DNA from: Rhizocola hellebori
GTDB lineage: Bacteria > Actinomycetota > Actinomycetes > Mycobacteriales > Micromonosporaceae
Direction of reading: 5' to 3'
NCBI RefSeq assembly: GCF_016862955.1
Contig: NZ_BONY01000014.1
Coordinates: 113,920 to 177,919 of the forward strand
Length of the DNA stretch: 64,000 bases
Below, in pieces: positions 18,934 through 27,462 of this stretch. A program made the position numbers and the translations under genes. How positions within the stretch are numbered: the stretch's first letter is position 1; each line of letters begins with the position of its first letter. The notes below the pieces were generated by a model. The model saw only the letters and a program-made list of their open reading frames with translations, did not search any database and was not told where the DNA came from.

Positions 18934-19782
18934 CTAGTCGCCGCCGGACCACAGCCGGGCGGTCTGCTCGGCGATCAGGGCTGCCTGCCTGCGCCCGGTG
19001 GCGACGGCAGGCTCCCATCGGTCGGGGTCGAGCACGTACGGCCCCAGGTCGGCCAGGGCCGTTTCGTCGGGAGCGATCAGCTCGACGTGGCTTCCGCTGT
19101 CGCGCAAAGCATCGAACTCGGCCTGCGGCGCGCCGCGTAACCGCGTTGGTGCCAGCGGCGCGAACGCCAGGACGATGTCACACCCGGCCGCCAGATCGGC
19201 ATTGGTGCCTGAGCGCACGCCGCCATCCATGTACTGCCGGCCGCCGATGGTGACCGGCGGGAAGACGCACGGGACGGCACAGCTGGCGGCTACCGCCAGG
19301 TCGAGGGGGACCTGCGCGGAGGCGTCCCAGGTGATCAGCTCACCCGACCGGGCATCCACCGCGGTGATCAGCAGATGTGGCAAGACCGGCCAGTCGTGGA
19401 CGGGAAGCCGCTTGGCGATCCCGGCGACGAACCTGGCCTCGTCGATCACGTTGGCCCGCAGCGCCAGCTCGCCCACCGCGCGCCGGGCCTCGCCCAAGTC
19501 GAGCTCGTTGTCGTTGAGCAGCTGGAAGGCCTGAGCGCCCAGCTCCCAATCCGGTTCGACAGCGCCTTCGTCGGGTCCGGGGTACACCGGCAGCGCGGCG
19601 GCGACGGCCAGATCGACCTTGCCGGCGACGATCGCGCCCGCCACCGACCCGGCCGAGGTTCCCACCACCAGGTCGGCGTTGCCGACATCGACCCCGTGCG
19701 CCAGCAGTCCTTGCATCATCCCCAGCTGCCAAGCGATGCCGGTGATCCCACCGGCGCCCAGCACCAATCCTCGCCTGCCCAC
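18934..19782 (-). CDS. Patatin-like phospholipase
   Basis: The 282-residue protein has the patatin oxyanion-hole motif LGAGGITG, the lipase motif GTSAG with nucleophile Ser43, and the catalytic dyad Asp186 in YMDGGV. Such enzymes hydrolyse acyl chains from phospholipids or other lipids. No signal peptide or membrane segment is present, so it acts in the cytoplasm or at the inner membrane face. The start is GTG 19782. It is followed on the minus strand by the bidirectional terminator. Confidence 0.8.
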   Translation of the reverse strand: MGRRGLVLGAGGITGIAWQLGMMQGLLAHGVDVGNADLVVGTSAGSVAGAIVAGKVDLAVAAALPVYPGPDEGAVEPDWELGAQAFQLLNDNELDLGEARRAVGELALRANVIDEARFVAGIAKRLPVHDWPVLPHLLITAVDARSGELITWDASAQVPLDLAVAASCAVPCVFPPVTIGGRQYMDGGVRSGTNADLAAGCDIVLAFAPLAPTRLRGAPQAEFDALRDSGSHVELIAPDETALADLGPYVLDPDRWEPAVATGRRQAALIAEQTARLWSGGD

Positions 19783-19814
19783 AGTCCCATGCTTACCACC
19801 GCGGCAGCGAGATT

Positions 19815-22166
19815 TCAGGCGAGTTGGTCCTCGACCTGTTTGAGTTTGGGGCGCACCTCCACTGCCGCCGGATGGTTCAGCTCATCGAGGGTTTGCAGCG
19901 CTTCGCGGTAGGTGGCGGCCGCACTTTCCCAGGCGCTGGCGGCGGCGTGGCTGTCGGCCAGGTGGACCATGGTGTCGGCCTCGTGGTAACGATCGCCCAC
20001 CTCGCGGTAGAGCACGATCGCGTTGTCGAAACAGGACACCGCCTCGGTGTAGTGCCCGAGTCGCTGATGGGCATAGCCGAGGCTGTCCCAGGCCGGGGCC
20101 TGGCCGAATCGGCTGCCGATCCTGGCGTGCAGATCCAGGGCGGCTTTGCAGGACTCGATGGCTTGCTCGTATTCGCCGAGCAGCGCGTGGTACCAGCCAA
20201 CAGTGTTCAGCGATCGCGCCTGCCCGGCCCGGTGGCCGGCCGCGCCGAACAGCGTGAGCGCCTGCTGCGAGTGGCCGAGGGCGGCGCGCATTCGGCCGTG
20301 CTGCTCGTGAATGCGCGACAGGGCTATGTGCGTGTTGGCTTCACCCACCGGGTCGCCGAGCCCGTGGAAGAGCTGGACTGCTTGGTGCAGAAGCGATTCG
20401 GCTTCGTCCCAGCGCCCGAGCCGGATGTAGGCGCGGCCCAGCAGGCGCCGGGCGTGGGCCATGCCGCGCTCGTCGCCGGCCTGCTGCGCGACCAGCAACG
20501 CGGTGGACTGGCTGGCGACCATCGGGTGCCACAGCCCGCGCCAGTCGAGCACATCGCCGATGGCCCAGGCGAGTTGCCAGGCGTGGGTGCTCAGCCCGAT
20601 CGCGGCCGCGTGGTCGATGGCGGCCAGCAGCACCGTGTGCTCGTCGGCGAACCAGGCCCGTGCCTCGTCGATGTCGGCAAAGGTGGAGACGACCGCGGCG
20701 GGGTCGGGGTCGATGAGCGCGATGGGATCGCGTTGCGGGTACATCATGAGCGACGCCTGGTAGGCGGAATGCAAGTAGTGGTCGAGGCAGCGGCGCAGGG
20801 CAGCGGCCCGCACGGATTCGCTGTCGCCGAGGTCGGCCTGCTCCCGCGCATAGGCTCGCAGCAGGTCGTGGAAGGCGAAGCGGCCGGGCTGGTGCTCGGT
20901 GACCAGGTTTGCCCGCACCAGCACGGTGAGCAGCTGGCGCACGGTGGCCGCCTCCTGGCCGGCCAGACTGGTTGCGGCGTCTGTGGTTATGTCGGGGCCG
21001 GGCTGCGTACCCAGAAGGCGGAAAAGGTCTTTGGCGGCGTCGCTGAGGTGGTTGTAGGAGTAGGAGAAGACCGCTCGCACATTGGCCATGCCGTCTTCCT
21101 CGGCGAACAGGTCGAGGCTGCCCTGGCCGGCCCGAAGTTCTTTGGCGACGGCCGCCACCGTCAGGGCCGGATTGGCCCGCACCCGGGCCGAGACGATGGC
21201 CAGCGCGAGCGGAAGCCGGGCGCAGCGTTCGATGACCTCCTCGGCGGCTGCAGGGGAGTGCGCCACGGCCTTCTCGCCGAGCCTGCTGATGAGCATCTGC
21301 CGCGCCTCGGCCGAGGACAGCAGGTCGAGGGAAAGTGGTTGCGCCCCTTCGGCTATCACCAGGCTGGCCAGCCGGTTGCGGCTGGTGACAATGGTCAGGC
21401 AGTGCGCCGAGCCCGGCAGCAGGGGCCGCACCTGCTCGGCGTCGCGGGCATTGTCCAGCAGGAGCAGCACCCGCCGGTCTGCCACGATGCTGCGATAGAG
21501 CCCAATCTGCGCTTCTTCACTTATGGGTACCCGTTGCGCCTGAACCCCAAAGGCATCAAGGAACCCGCGCACCGCCTCGGCCGGGCTCATCGGTGGCCCG
21601 GTGGCGTCGAAACCGCGCAGGTTCACGTAGAGCTGCCCGTCGATGAAACGGGCCGCGACGCGATGGGCCCAATGCACCGCGAGCGCGGTCTTGCCGACCC
21701 CGGCCGTGCCCGACAGCGCCGAGATGACGACTGTCGCGTTTGGACCGTCGCCGAGCAGCGAATCCAGCTCGGCCAGCTCGCTCTCCCGGCCGGAGAAGCG
21801 GAAGACATCGGCGGGCAGCTGCCGCGGCTTGGGCCAGCTCGGCTCGCCCCGGCTCGGCGCCGGCGCGGGATGCCGGCGGCTCTCGGCCACCCGGTCGCGC
21901 AGGGTCGCCAGCATGCCCTGCTCGGCGGGGCTGGCGCCGAGCAGCGTGATGAAGATGTCGAAGCGGTCGGTGGGGGGCAGGGTGCGCCCGGCGAAGTAAC
22001 CGGCGATGATGCCGATGGACCATCCGGTCTTGGCCGCCAGCTCGCGATAGGTCAGCTCGGGCACCTTGAGCCGGTGGGCCTGCCGGCGGCGCAACTGACG
22101 CAGCAGCCTGGCGAGATCCTCCACTGAGTCCACGCTGGACGCGGCGGCGAGAATGTCCTCGCTCAT
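19815..22166 (-). CDS. HTH / NB-ARC / TPR transcriptional regulator (AfsR-like STAND ATPase)
   Basis: From ATG 22166 the protein has 783 residues. A helix-turn-helix-like N-terminus (LTYRELAAKTGWSIGIIAGYFAG, residues about 40-60) precedes an NB-ARC nucleotide-switch domain with P-loop SGTAGVGKTALAV (Lys159) and Walker B LLLLDNARD, a winged-helix region and TPR repeats from about residue 560 to the end. STAND proteins of this type sense a ligand through the repeats and switch with ATP or ADP. TTG 22208 and GTG 22193 are alternative starts that suit the upstream promoter; ATG 22166 lacks well-spaced SD support. It is divergent from a secreted protein gene. Confidence 0.8.
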   Translation of the reverse strand: MSEDILAAASSVDSVEDLARLLRQLRRRQAHRLKVPELTYRELAAKTGWSIGIIAGYFAGRTLPPTDRFDIFITLLGASPAEQGMLATLRDRVAESRRHPAPAPSRGEPSWPKPRQLPADVFRFSGRESELAELDSLLGDGPNATVVISALSGTAGVGKTALAVHWAHRVAARFIDGQLYVNLRGFDATGPPMSPAEAVRGFLDAFGVQAQRVPISEEAQIGLYRSIVADRRVLLLLDNARDAEQVRPLLPGSAHCLTIVTSRNRLASLVIAEGAQPLSLDLLSSAEARQMLISRLGEKAVAHSPAAAEEVIERCARLPLALAIVSARVRANPALTVAAVAKELRAGQGSLDLFAEEDGMANVRAVFSYSYNHLSDAAKDLFRLLGTQPGPDITTDAATSLAGQEAATVRQLLTVLVRANLVTEHQPGRFAFHDLLRAYAREQADLGDSESVRAAALRRCLDHYLHSAYQASLMMYPQRDPIALIDPDPAAVVSTFADIDEARAWFADEHTVLLAAIDHAAAIGLSTHAWQLAWAIGDVLDWRGLWHPMVASQSTALLVAQQAGDERGMAHARRLLGRAYIRLGRWDEAESLLHQAVQLFHGLGDPVGEANTHIALSRIHEQHGRMRAALGHSQQALTLFGAAGHRAGQARSLNTVGWYHALLGEYEQAIESCKAALDLHARIGSRFGQAPAWDSLGYAHQRLGHYTEAVSCFDNAIVLYREVGDRYHEADTMVHLADSHAAASAWESAAATYREALQTLDELNHPAAVEVRPKLKQVEDQLA

Positions 22167-22225
22167 CCTCCCGGCCGCCCCTTTCCCCAGCACATCGACC
22201 CTAAGCAAATCATCAATGTGTCCGG

Positions 22226-22254
22226 ATCGTACATTTCGTGGCGCGGAGCGCCAA
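22226..22254 (-). promoter_or_regulatory. Candidate promoter of the NB-ARC regulator
   Basis: On the minus strand TTGGCG (22254-22249) is followed after 17 bp by TACGAT (22231-22226). This is the best-spaced -35/-10 pair in the divergent region. Confidence 0.45.
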
Positions 22255-22264
22255 TCCGACGACC

Positions 22265-22289
22265 GTTCAACAATGTTCAGCGAAGTTCA
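22265..22289. promoter_or_regulatory. Three GTTCA direct repeats at 10-bp period
   Basis: GTTCA occurs at 22265, 22275 and 22285, all on the plus strand. This helical-phase array in the gap between the regulator and the secreted protein looks like an operator. Tandem GTTCA-type repeats are known for PhoP and AfsR sites in Streptomyces, but those have an 11-bp period. Confidence 0.5.
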
Positions 22290-22369
22290 GGATTCAATGT
22301 GCTGTATGCGATTGTTCGGCACCATGTGCGTCACCGCAGCTCGCGGCTCCCCTGATTTGGAGCGTGCTG

Positions 22370-24418
22370 ATGAACGTGCTTCGCCGAGCAGCCCTTTTGC
22401 TCGCTGGCTTGATCGTCTCGGTTCCCGGCGTCATGGCGGTCTCCACGCCGGCGCGGGCCGATCCGATCCGGACTGGTATGACCTGGTCGGTGGTGGAACA
22501 GGGCAATGGATATGTCCACCTCGGATCCGACGGCGTGACCAACCCCTACAACGGTGACACAGCGATCGATCAATACCACTCTGTGCTGTGTCTTCGGTCC
22601 GACGGCCAGGCCCCACCACCCGGGATAGCCTTCGACTTCTACAACGGCTGGTCGGGCGGCTCGGTCCGGGCCACCGCGCCGGTGCGCGGCGACGTCCTAG
22701 CCACGCCGGAAGACGCGGATGGCCTGTGCGCCAACACTTTCGGCCCAGGCTACCGGCTGGCCGAGTTCCATGACGGCCGCTACGGGGCGGACTTCAGCCA
22801 GGCGGGCGGCTGGTCCTTCTGGGCGGCCGGGGGCGGACTGCTGCCCGGCACCCGCTACTGGGTGGCCATCTCCGACCAGCCCGCGAACCCGTGGAACTCG
22901 CTGGGCGCCTGGCCCGAGCCGCTGCCGGTCAGCGACCAGAACGACATGATCCTGCGCGCCAAGCTCTCCGAGCTGGTCAGCCCGCTGCTGCTCAGCACCG
23001 ACAACGCGGCCTTGCAGAACCTGGTGCGCACCATCGCCGGACGCCTTTTCGACGGCGACAGCAACGCCCTCATGTCCACGGTCATCGCCGAGGCCGAGGC
23101 GGGCGGGATCGTCAACCCGTGGGCGCCGGACTGGGTGGCGTTCAAGAACGGTGTCGCCGGTTTCGCCAACGTCAACGGTCACGCCTACCTGCCGCAGATC
23201 TTCATCCCCAACTATGAGGACGGCCTGCTGCTCAACAACCCGATCCGGATGGCGATTGCCGGTGACCAGGGCCAGAGCGCGCTTCCCGCCTACACGCTCA
23301 GCGGCGGTCAGGTGGTCGCCACCACCCCGGTCACGGAGAGCTACGCCGAAACCCGTGAGGTCTGGGTGCTGACCATCAACGACGAGCTGGGCGGCGGCGG
23401 TGCCAGCATGCTGGCCGCCAAGCCGGCTGTAGCCGGGCCACTCGGGCTCTCGCAGAGCTACTCCACCCGCGGCGGCATGGGCACCATGGCCGTGTGCAAC
23501 CCGACCGGCCTGCGCAACGACCGCGGACAGGAATACCTCTCCTGGTTCCGGGTCCCCAACCCGGCCGCCGTGGAGGCCTGGTGGCAGGGCAAGCTGGAGA
23601 TCCGCATGATCACCGTGGCGCGCAGCGGCATGGAAATCAAGAACGCCTACTTCGGAAAGATCAAGCGCGCCGACGCCCGCAACGGCATCAACTGGGAAAT
23701 GTTCATGACCACCTGGGATCGGGCCGCGCTGGGCGACTATTGGGCCTACAAGTGGGTCGAGGAGGACAACGGACCGAAGATCGAGATCTCGCTCGGGCTC
23801 AGCGCCTGGATCAAGCAGCTGCTGAACATCCCGCTGACCGTCGACATCAAGGCCACGTTCGAGGCCAAGCACGACGACATGGGCGCCGGCGTGGTCGGCT
23901 TCATCGACTCGACGTACATGACCTACAGCACGGCCGCGATCGAATGGCGGGTCTGCAGCATCGGCGGCGACGGCGGCACCGGCAACGACAACTTCGCCCG
24001 GCAAGCCATCGCGGCGGCGTCCTCGACCTACTCCGGCTACTCGCCGGCCCGGGTCAACGACGGCGACCGGAACACGAGCGTGGGTGGAGGATTCAGCTGG
24101 GCCAACAACTCCGGCGGGGTGAACTATCCGCCGCAGTGGGTACAGCTCGACTTCGGCACCGTCAAGACCTTCCGCAGGATCGTCGTCTTCACCAGCCAGG
24201 GTCTCCCTATCCGTGACTTCGACATCCAGGTGTGGAACGGAACCACCTGGCGCGCCCCGATCGGCGGTGCCGTGCGCGGCAACACCGCTCTGCAGGTGAC
24301 GGTGAACTTCACCTTCGGTTCAGAAACCTCACGCCTGGTCCGGGTCTACGGCCTGTCCGGCCCGACCGTGCAGCCGGGATACGTGCGAGTGAACGAATTC
24401 GAGGTCTACGCCTCGTAG
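22370..24418 (+). CDS. Secreted protein with C-terminal F5/8-type (discoidin) domain
   Basis: The 682-residue protein has a Sec signal peptide (MNVLRRAALLLAGLIV, cleavage near ARA-DP). Residues about 540-682 form a discoidin domain, visible in PARVNDGDRNT, WVQLDFGTVKTFRRIVV and YVRVNEFEVY, which typically binds carbohydrate or other surface ligands. The 500 residues between match nothing I can name; they include a LAEFHDGRYG motif and a NINW-to-STYM stretch rich in aromatic residues. GGAG at 22359-22362 supports ATG 22370. The product is probably a surface-binding or lectin-like effector. It is divergent from the NB-ARC regulator and ends in a strong terminator. Confidence 0.75.
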   Translation: MNVLRRAALLLAGLIVSVPGVMAVSTPARADPIRTGMTWSVVEQGNGYVHLGSDGVTNPYNGDTAIDQYHSVLCLRSDGQAPPPGIAFDFYNGWSGGSVRATAPVRGDVLATPEDADGLCANTFGPGYRLAEFHDGRYGADFSQAGGWSFWAAGGGLLPGTRYWVAISDQPANPWNSLGAWPEPLPVSDQNDMILRAKLSELVSPLLLSTDNAALQNLVRTIAGRLFDGDSNALMSTVIAEAEAGGIVNPWAPDWVAFKNGVAGFANVNGHAYLPQIFIPNYEDGLLLNNPIRMAIAGDQGQSALPAYTLSGGQVVATTPVTESYAETREVWVLTINDELGGGGASMLAAKPAVAGPLGLSQSYSTRGGMGTMAVCNPTGLRNDRGQEYLSWFRVPNPAAVEAWWQGKLEIRMITVARSGMEIKNAYFGKIKRADARNGINWEMFMTTWDRAALGDYWAYKWVEEDNGPKIEISLGLSAWIKQLLNIPLTVDIKATFEAKHDDMGAGVVGFIDSTYMTYSTAAIEWRVCSIGGDGGTGNDNFARQAIAAASSTYSGYSPARVNDGDRNTSVGGGFSWANNSGGVNYPPQWVQLDFGTVKTFRRIVVFTSQGLPIRDFDIQVWNGTTWRAPIGGAVRGNTALQVTVNFTFGSETSRLVRVYGLSGPTVQPGYVRVNEFEVYAS

Positions 24419-24436
24419 AAACTTAACCAGCACAAC

Positions 24437-24469
24437 CGCTTGGCCTCGCCGGGACCGCGAGGCCAAGCG
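24437..24469. terminator. Bidirectional hairpin after the discoidin gene
   Basis: CGCTTGGCCTCG (24437-24448) pairs perfectly with CGAGGCCAAGCG (24458-24469) across a 9-nt loop, followed by ATTTCTC. It separates the convergent discoidin and TVP38 genes. Confidence 0.8.
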
Positions 24470-24479
24470 CATTTCTCGG

Positions 24480-25271
24480 TTAGAGAGCTGGGCGGCGGGA
24501 GGTGCGGCGCCAGTGGTAGGCGGCGGCGGAGCTGATGGCGATGCCCGCGGCAGCGGGCAGGAAGGTAAGCCAGCTAAGCGAATCGGGGTTCACCGCGGCG
24601 GCGCCTATGACGGAGTAGCTTATCGCTGAGGGGAACGCGCCGATGGCGGTACCCAGAAAATAATGTCTAAAAAGGACAGACGATGAGCCGTAGGCGTAGC
24701 CCACCAGACCGAACGGGGCGATGGGCAGCAGGCGCACCACGACCACGGCGATCAGGCCGCGGCGGGCTATCCAGGTGTCCAAGCGGCGTAAGCGATCCCC
24801 GGCTCGCTGGGCGAGCAGGTCGCGCCCGGCCCACCGGCCGGCGGCGAAGGTGAGCGCGGTGGCGATGAGGGCGGCGGCGAAAGCCCAAGCGGCACCGGCA
24901 TAGGCGCCGAAGAGAGCACCCGCGATGAGCGAGATGGGCGTGCGCGGCACGAGTGCGCACAGCGCGAATGCGCCGATCGCGACCGCTACCGCCGGGCTGA
25001 CCTGTGTTGCCCACTCCTGCACCGGGAATCGCCAAGCAGCGGCCGCCAATGCCGCCACCGCCAGAGCAAGAAATGCAGGCTTGCGCCAGCCCTGCATGCC
25101 GGCTCGCAAACGGCCAGGAGTCGATCCCCCTTGCCCGGCCAGTGCAGGATTGGCGGTCGCCGCAGGGCTAATGATTGTTGCAGGCCCAGCGGTTGTCGCT
25201 CGACCGGCCGCCGTTGCGGGGCCACCGATTGGTGCGGGGCCAGTGGGCAGTGGCGGGCCGGGGGTGGACAT
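24480..25271 (-). CDS. TVP38/TMEM64 (VTT/DedA-like) membrane protein
   Basis: The 263-residue protein has a disordered, alternating Gly/Pro/Ala/Thr N-terminus of about 55 residues, then some six membrane segments. The VTT-domain signatures are ISLIAGALFGAYAG and VRLLPIAPFGLVGYAYG. Related proteins are thought to move or scramble lipids, including undecaprenyl phosphate carriers in the DedA branch. It starts 2 nt after the gatD stop on the minus strand and so probably belongs to the murT-gatD operon, which fits an envelope role. The low-complexity head is unusual for the family. Confidence 0.75.
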   Translation of the reverse strand: MSTPGPPLPTGPAPIGGPATAAGRATTAGPATIISPAATANPALAGQGGSTPGRLRAGMQGWRKPAFLALAVAALAAAAWRFPVQEWATQVSPAVAVAIGAFALCALVPRTPISLIAGALFGAYAGAAWAFAAALIATALTFAAGRWAGRDLLAQRAGDRLRRLDTWIARRGLIAVVVVRLLPIAPFGLVGYAYGSSSVLFRHYFLGTAIGAFPSAISYSVIGAAAVNPDSLSWLTFLPAAAGIAISSAAAYHWRRTSRRPAL

Positions 25272-25273
25272 GG

Positions 25274-25984
25274 TCAGGCCATGCCGGTGAAGGTGAGGCG
25301 TTCGTTGCGCAGGCGGTTGTGCCAGGTCTCGTCGAGAGCCGGCAGGTTGTCCTCGCCGGTGGCCCAGCGCAGCAACAGATCGGCCAGTGCGGGGTTGCGG
25401 GAGAGGGCGGGGCCGTGACAGTAGGTGCCCAGAACCGTTCCGTTCCAGGCGCCTTCGGTCTTGCCGTCGTTGCCGATGCCCACCTTGACCGAGGCCAGTG
25501 GGCGCACGCCGCGACCCAGATGGGTTCTGCCGCCGTGGTTTTCGAAACCGGTCAGGGTGGGCAGGCCGAGCTTCGGGTCGACCTCGCCGCCGACCTCGCC
25601 GACGGCCCGGTGTGGGCCGCGGTCTGAGTAGAGGTCGAGCAGCCCGAGGCCTTCACACTTGGCGCCTTTGGCGAAAAAGCTACTGCCCATCAGTTGGTAC
25701 CCGGCACAGACCGCGAAAACCACAGCGCGCCGGTCGACCGCGCGGTGCAGCCCCCGGTCGGCCAGCAAGCGTTGCGCGGCAAGTGCTTGAGCCCCGTCCT
25801 CGCCCCCGCCGAGAAGGTAGATGTCGCCGGCGGGCAGCGCCTCGTTGAGGAACACCTCGTGGGTGTCGGCGGGGATCCCGCGCGACCGGGCGCGGTGGGC
25901 GAGGATGAGCATGTTGCCGCGATCGCCATAGGTGGAGAGCAGATCGGGGTACACCCAGACGATTTGCAATGCGCTAGACGACAC
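25274..25984 (-). CDS. gatD: Lipid II isoglutaminyl synthase, glutamine amidotransferase subunit
   Basis: The 236-residue class I amidotransferase has nucleophile Cys93 in VCAGYQLMG and His190 in GTYCHGPALSRNP. With MurT it amidates the alpha-carboxyl of D-glutamate in lipid II, supplying ammonia from glutamine; this function is established for the family in Staphylococcus, Streptococcus and mycobacteria. The GTG at 25984 lies 7 nt after GGAG and overlaps murT by 11 nt; TTG 25990 is an alternative start. Amidated lipid II is the preferred substrate for cross-linking by the PBPs of the adjacent dcw cluster. Confidence 0.9.
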   Translation of the reverse strand: MSSSALQIVWVYPDLLSTYGDRGNMLILAHRARSRGIPADTHEVFLNEALPAGDIYLLGGGEDGAQALAAQRLLADRGLHRAVDRRAVVFAVCAGYQLMGSSFFAKGAKCEGLGLLDLYSDRGPHRAVGEVGGEVDPKLGLPTLTGFENHGGRTHLGRGVRPLASVKVGIGNDGKTEGAWNGTVLGTYCHGPALSRNPALADLLLRWATGEDNLPALDETWHNRLRNERLTFTGMA

Positions 25985-27233
25985 GGTCAAGCTCCGCTCT
26001 GATGTCCTGGAAGGCGCTGTAGTTGGCGATGACCTCGAGGCGTCCCGGCGGCGCGGAGTCGATCGCCTTGGCGAAGGTCGTCACGTGGGCGAACTCGACG
26101 CCGTTGACCTGTAGCCGGACAGCGAGATCGTAGGCGCGCTCGCCGGTGATGAGCACCTGGCGGCCCCGCAGCGGGGAGAAGTCCACGTCGAAAAGCCAGC
26201 TCGTGTCGTAACCGTCGGGATCGCGCGCGTTGATGGCCAGCAGGGTGGGCGCGTCCTGTGCCATGTCGAAGGCTTCGAGCCAGCTAGCCGGATTTTTGGC
26301 CAGCAGCAGGCGAATCTGGCGGCCTTTGCGCTCAACCTGGGCGTAGCGCCCGGCGACGCTGGCGACGTCGGCGAGCTTGGGCGCGCCTTCGGTCGGGTCG
26401 ACGCCGAAGAAGTAGGCGACCGCAAGCGCGGTCGCGGAGTTGCCCACGTTGACCTGACCGGGCAGCTGAAGCTTGAGCTCGTGCCGCTTGCCGGTGGGGT
26501 CGATGACGGCGCTGCCGTCGATCGTCCACTGTGGACGCGGCCGGACCAGATCTCCGTTCTGGCAGCGCCAGTCGTCGCCCTGGCGCTCGATGTGGGAATT
26601 GCAGGCCGGGCAGACATGGGCGTCCTCGCGCCAGCGCTGGCCCGCGGAGAACCAGGTGACATCGGTGGCCTTGCCCGCGGCGTAGACCACCATCGGGTCG
26701 TCGGCGTTGGCCACGAGGTGGATCTCGGGGTGCTGCTCGAACGTGTCGCGCCACAGCTGCGCCATCATGGCCACCTCGCGCGCCCGGTCGAGCTGGTCGC
26801 GGGAAAGGTTGAGCAGCGCGACCACCAGGGGGCTGGTGGCGTTAATCACCTTGGGCAGCCAGTGCTCGTCGACCTCCAGCACGGCGAAGGGTGTGCTGCC
26901 CGCACGCGCCAGCGCGGAGGTGTGCCCGGTGGGCATGTTGGCGCCAAAGGAATTTGTCGCCACCTCGCCCAGCACGCCAAGCGCGGCGGCGGTGAAACGC
27001 GTGGTGGTCGTCTTGCCGTTGGTGCCGGAGACGAGCGCGATCTGGCGGCCGGCCGCCAGGTGGGCAAGCAGATCGGGATCGATCATCATGCCGAGCTTGC
27101 CGCCGATGACCGAGCCGTCGCCGCGCCCGGTAGCGCGCGACAGCGCGGCGGCGGTGCGCGACACCGACGCGGCGAGGGTGGCGCGCAACGGGAGTTTCTT
27201 GTCGCCTGCTACCGGCTCGAGGTTCTCGGTCAC
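25974..27233 (-). CDS. murT: Lipid II isoglutaminyl synthase, MurT ligase subunit
   Basis: The 419-residue Mur-ligase-like protein has the ATP motif [12 protein letters not shown] with Lys74, a zinc-ribbon insertion with CPAC at residues 208-211 and a further Cys near 228, and a C-terminal DUF1727 domain (YANYS-like ending, here VIANYSAFQD). It activates the D-glutamyl carboxylate of lipid II for amidation by ammonia from GatD. It is the first gene of the murT-gatD-TVP38 unit and is transcribed divergently from mraZ across 229 bp. The GTG start lies 6 nt after a -10 box and has no Shine-Dalgarno sequence. Confidence 0.92.
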   Translation of the reverse strand: MTENLEPVAGDKKLPLRATLAASVSRTAAALSRATGRGDGSVIGGKLGMMIDPDLLAHLAAGRQIALVSGTNGKTTTTRFTAAALGVLGEVATNSFGANMPTGHTSALARAGSTPFAVLEVDEHWLPKVINATSPLVVALLNLSRDQLDRAREVAMMAQLWRDTFEQHPEIHLVANADDPMVVYAAGKATDVTWFSAGQRWREDAHVCPACNSHIERQGDDWRCQNGDLVRPRPQWTIDGSAVIDPTGKRHELKLQLPGQVNVGNSATALAVAYFFGVDPTEGAPKLADVASVAGRYAQVERKGRQIRLLLAKNPASWLEAFDMAQDAPTLLAINARDPDGYDTSWLFDVDFSPLRGRQVLITGERAYDLAVRLQVNGVEFAHVTTFAKAIDSAPPGRLEVIANYSAFQDIRAELDRVV

Positions 27234-27239
27234 GAGGAG

Positions 27240-27245
27240 AGGTTA
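27240..27245 (-). promoter_or_regulatory. Candidate -10 box (TAACCT), leaderless start of murT
   Basis: Read on the minus strand, TAACCT ends 6 nt before the murT GTG, and the 6 nt (CTCCTC) cannot act as a ribosome binding site. Confidence 0.5.
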
Positions 27246-27346
27246 CCGGAACACATCCTGTCGGGAACGTGACCTTGGCAGGCCGTAACCAAACCGCTGA
27301 CCAGGTAAATGTGGAGCGTCCCGTCGCTGTTAAGGAGGATTTTGCA

Positions 27347-27374
27347 TTGACCGGGGAGGGAAGTGGAGTAAAGT
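27347..27374 (+). promoter_or_regulatory. Candidate promoter of mraZ and the dcw cluster
   Basis: TTGACC at 27347-27352 and TAAAGT at 27369-27374 are separated by 16 bp. The -10 box lies between two TGGNG repeats, so MraZ bound there would block RNA polymerase. Confidence 0.55.
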
Positions 27375-27396
27375 GGGGCCCTATGGCGGGCTGGCG
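27364..27396 (+). promoter_or_regulatory. MraZ operator repeats (TGGNG at 10-bp spacing)
   Basis: TGGAG (27364-27368), TGGGG (27374-27378) and TGGCG (27384-27388) are each separated by 5 bp; a fourth TGGCG follows at 27392 out of phase. MraZ is known to bind TGGGN repeats separated by 5 bp upstream of its own gene, so autoregulation of the dcw cluster is likely. Confidence 0.7.
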
Positions 27397-27462
27397 GGTC
27401 CGTCGGCAAACAGTACGTGCGGGCCTGACGCGAATCGGGTCGGCACTTAGGGGGTGGGGGGC

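Noticed and set aside
19824..22127. 767-residue open frame on the plus strand
   Set aside because: It mirrors the NB-ARC/TPR gene; its translation is low-complexity Gly/Arg/Gln/Val without domain motifs.
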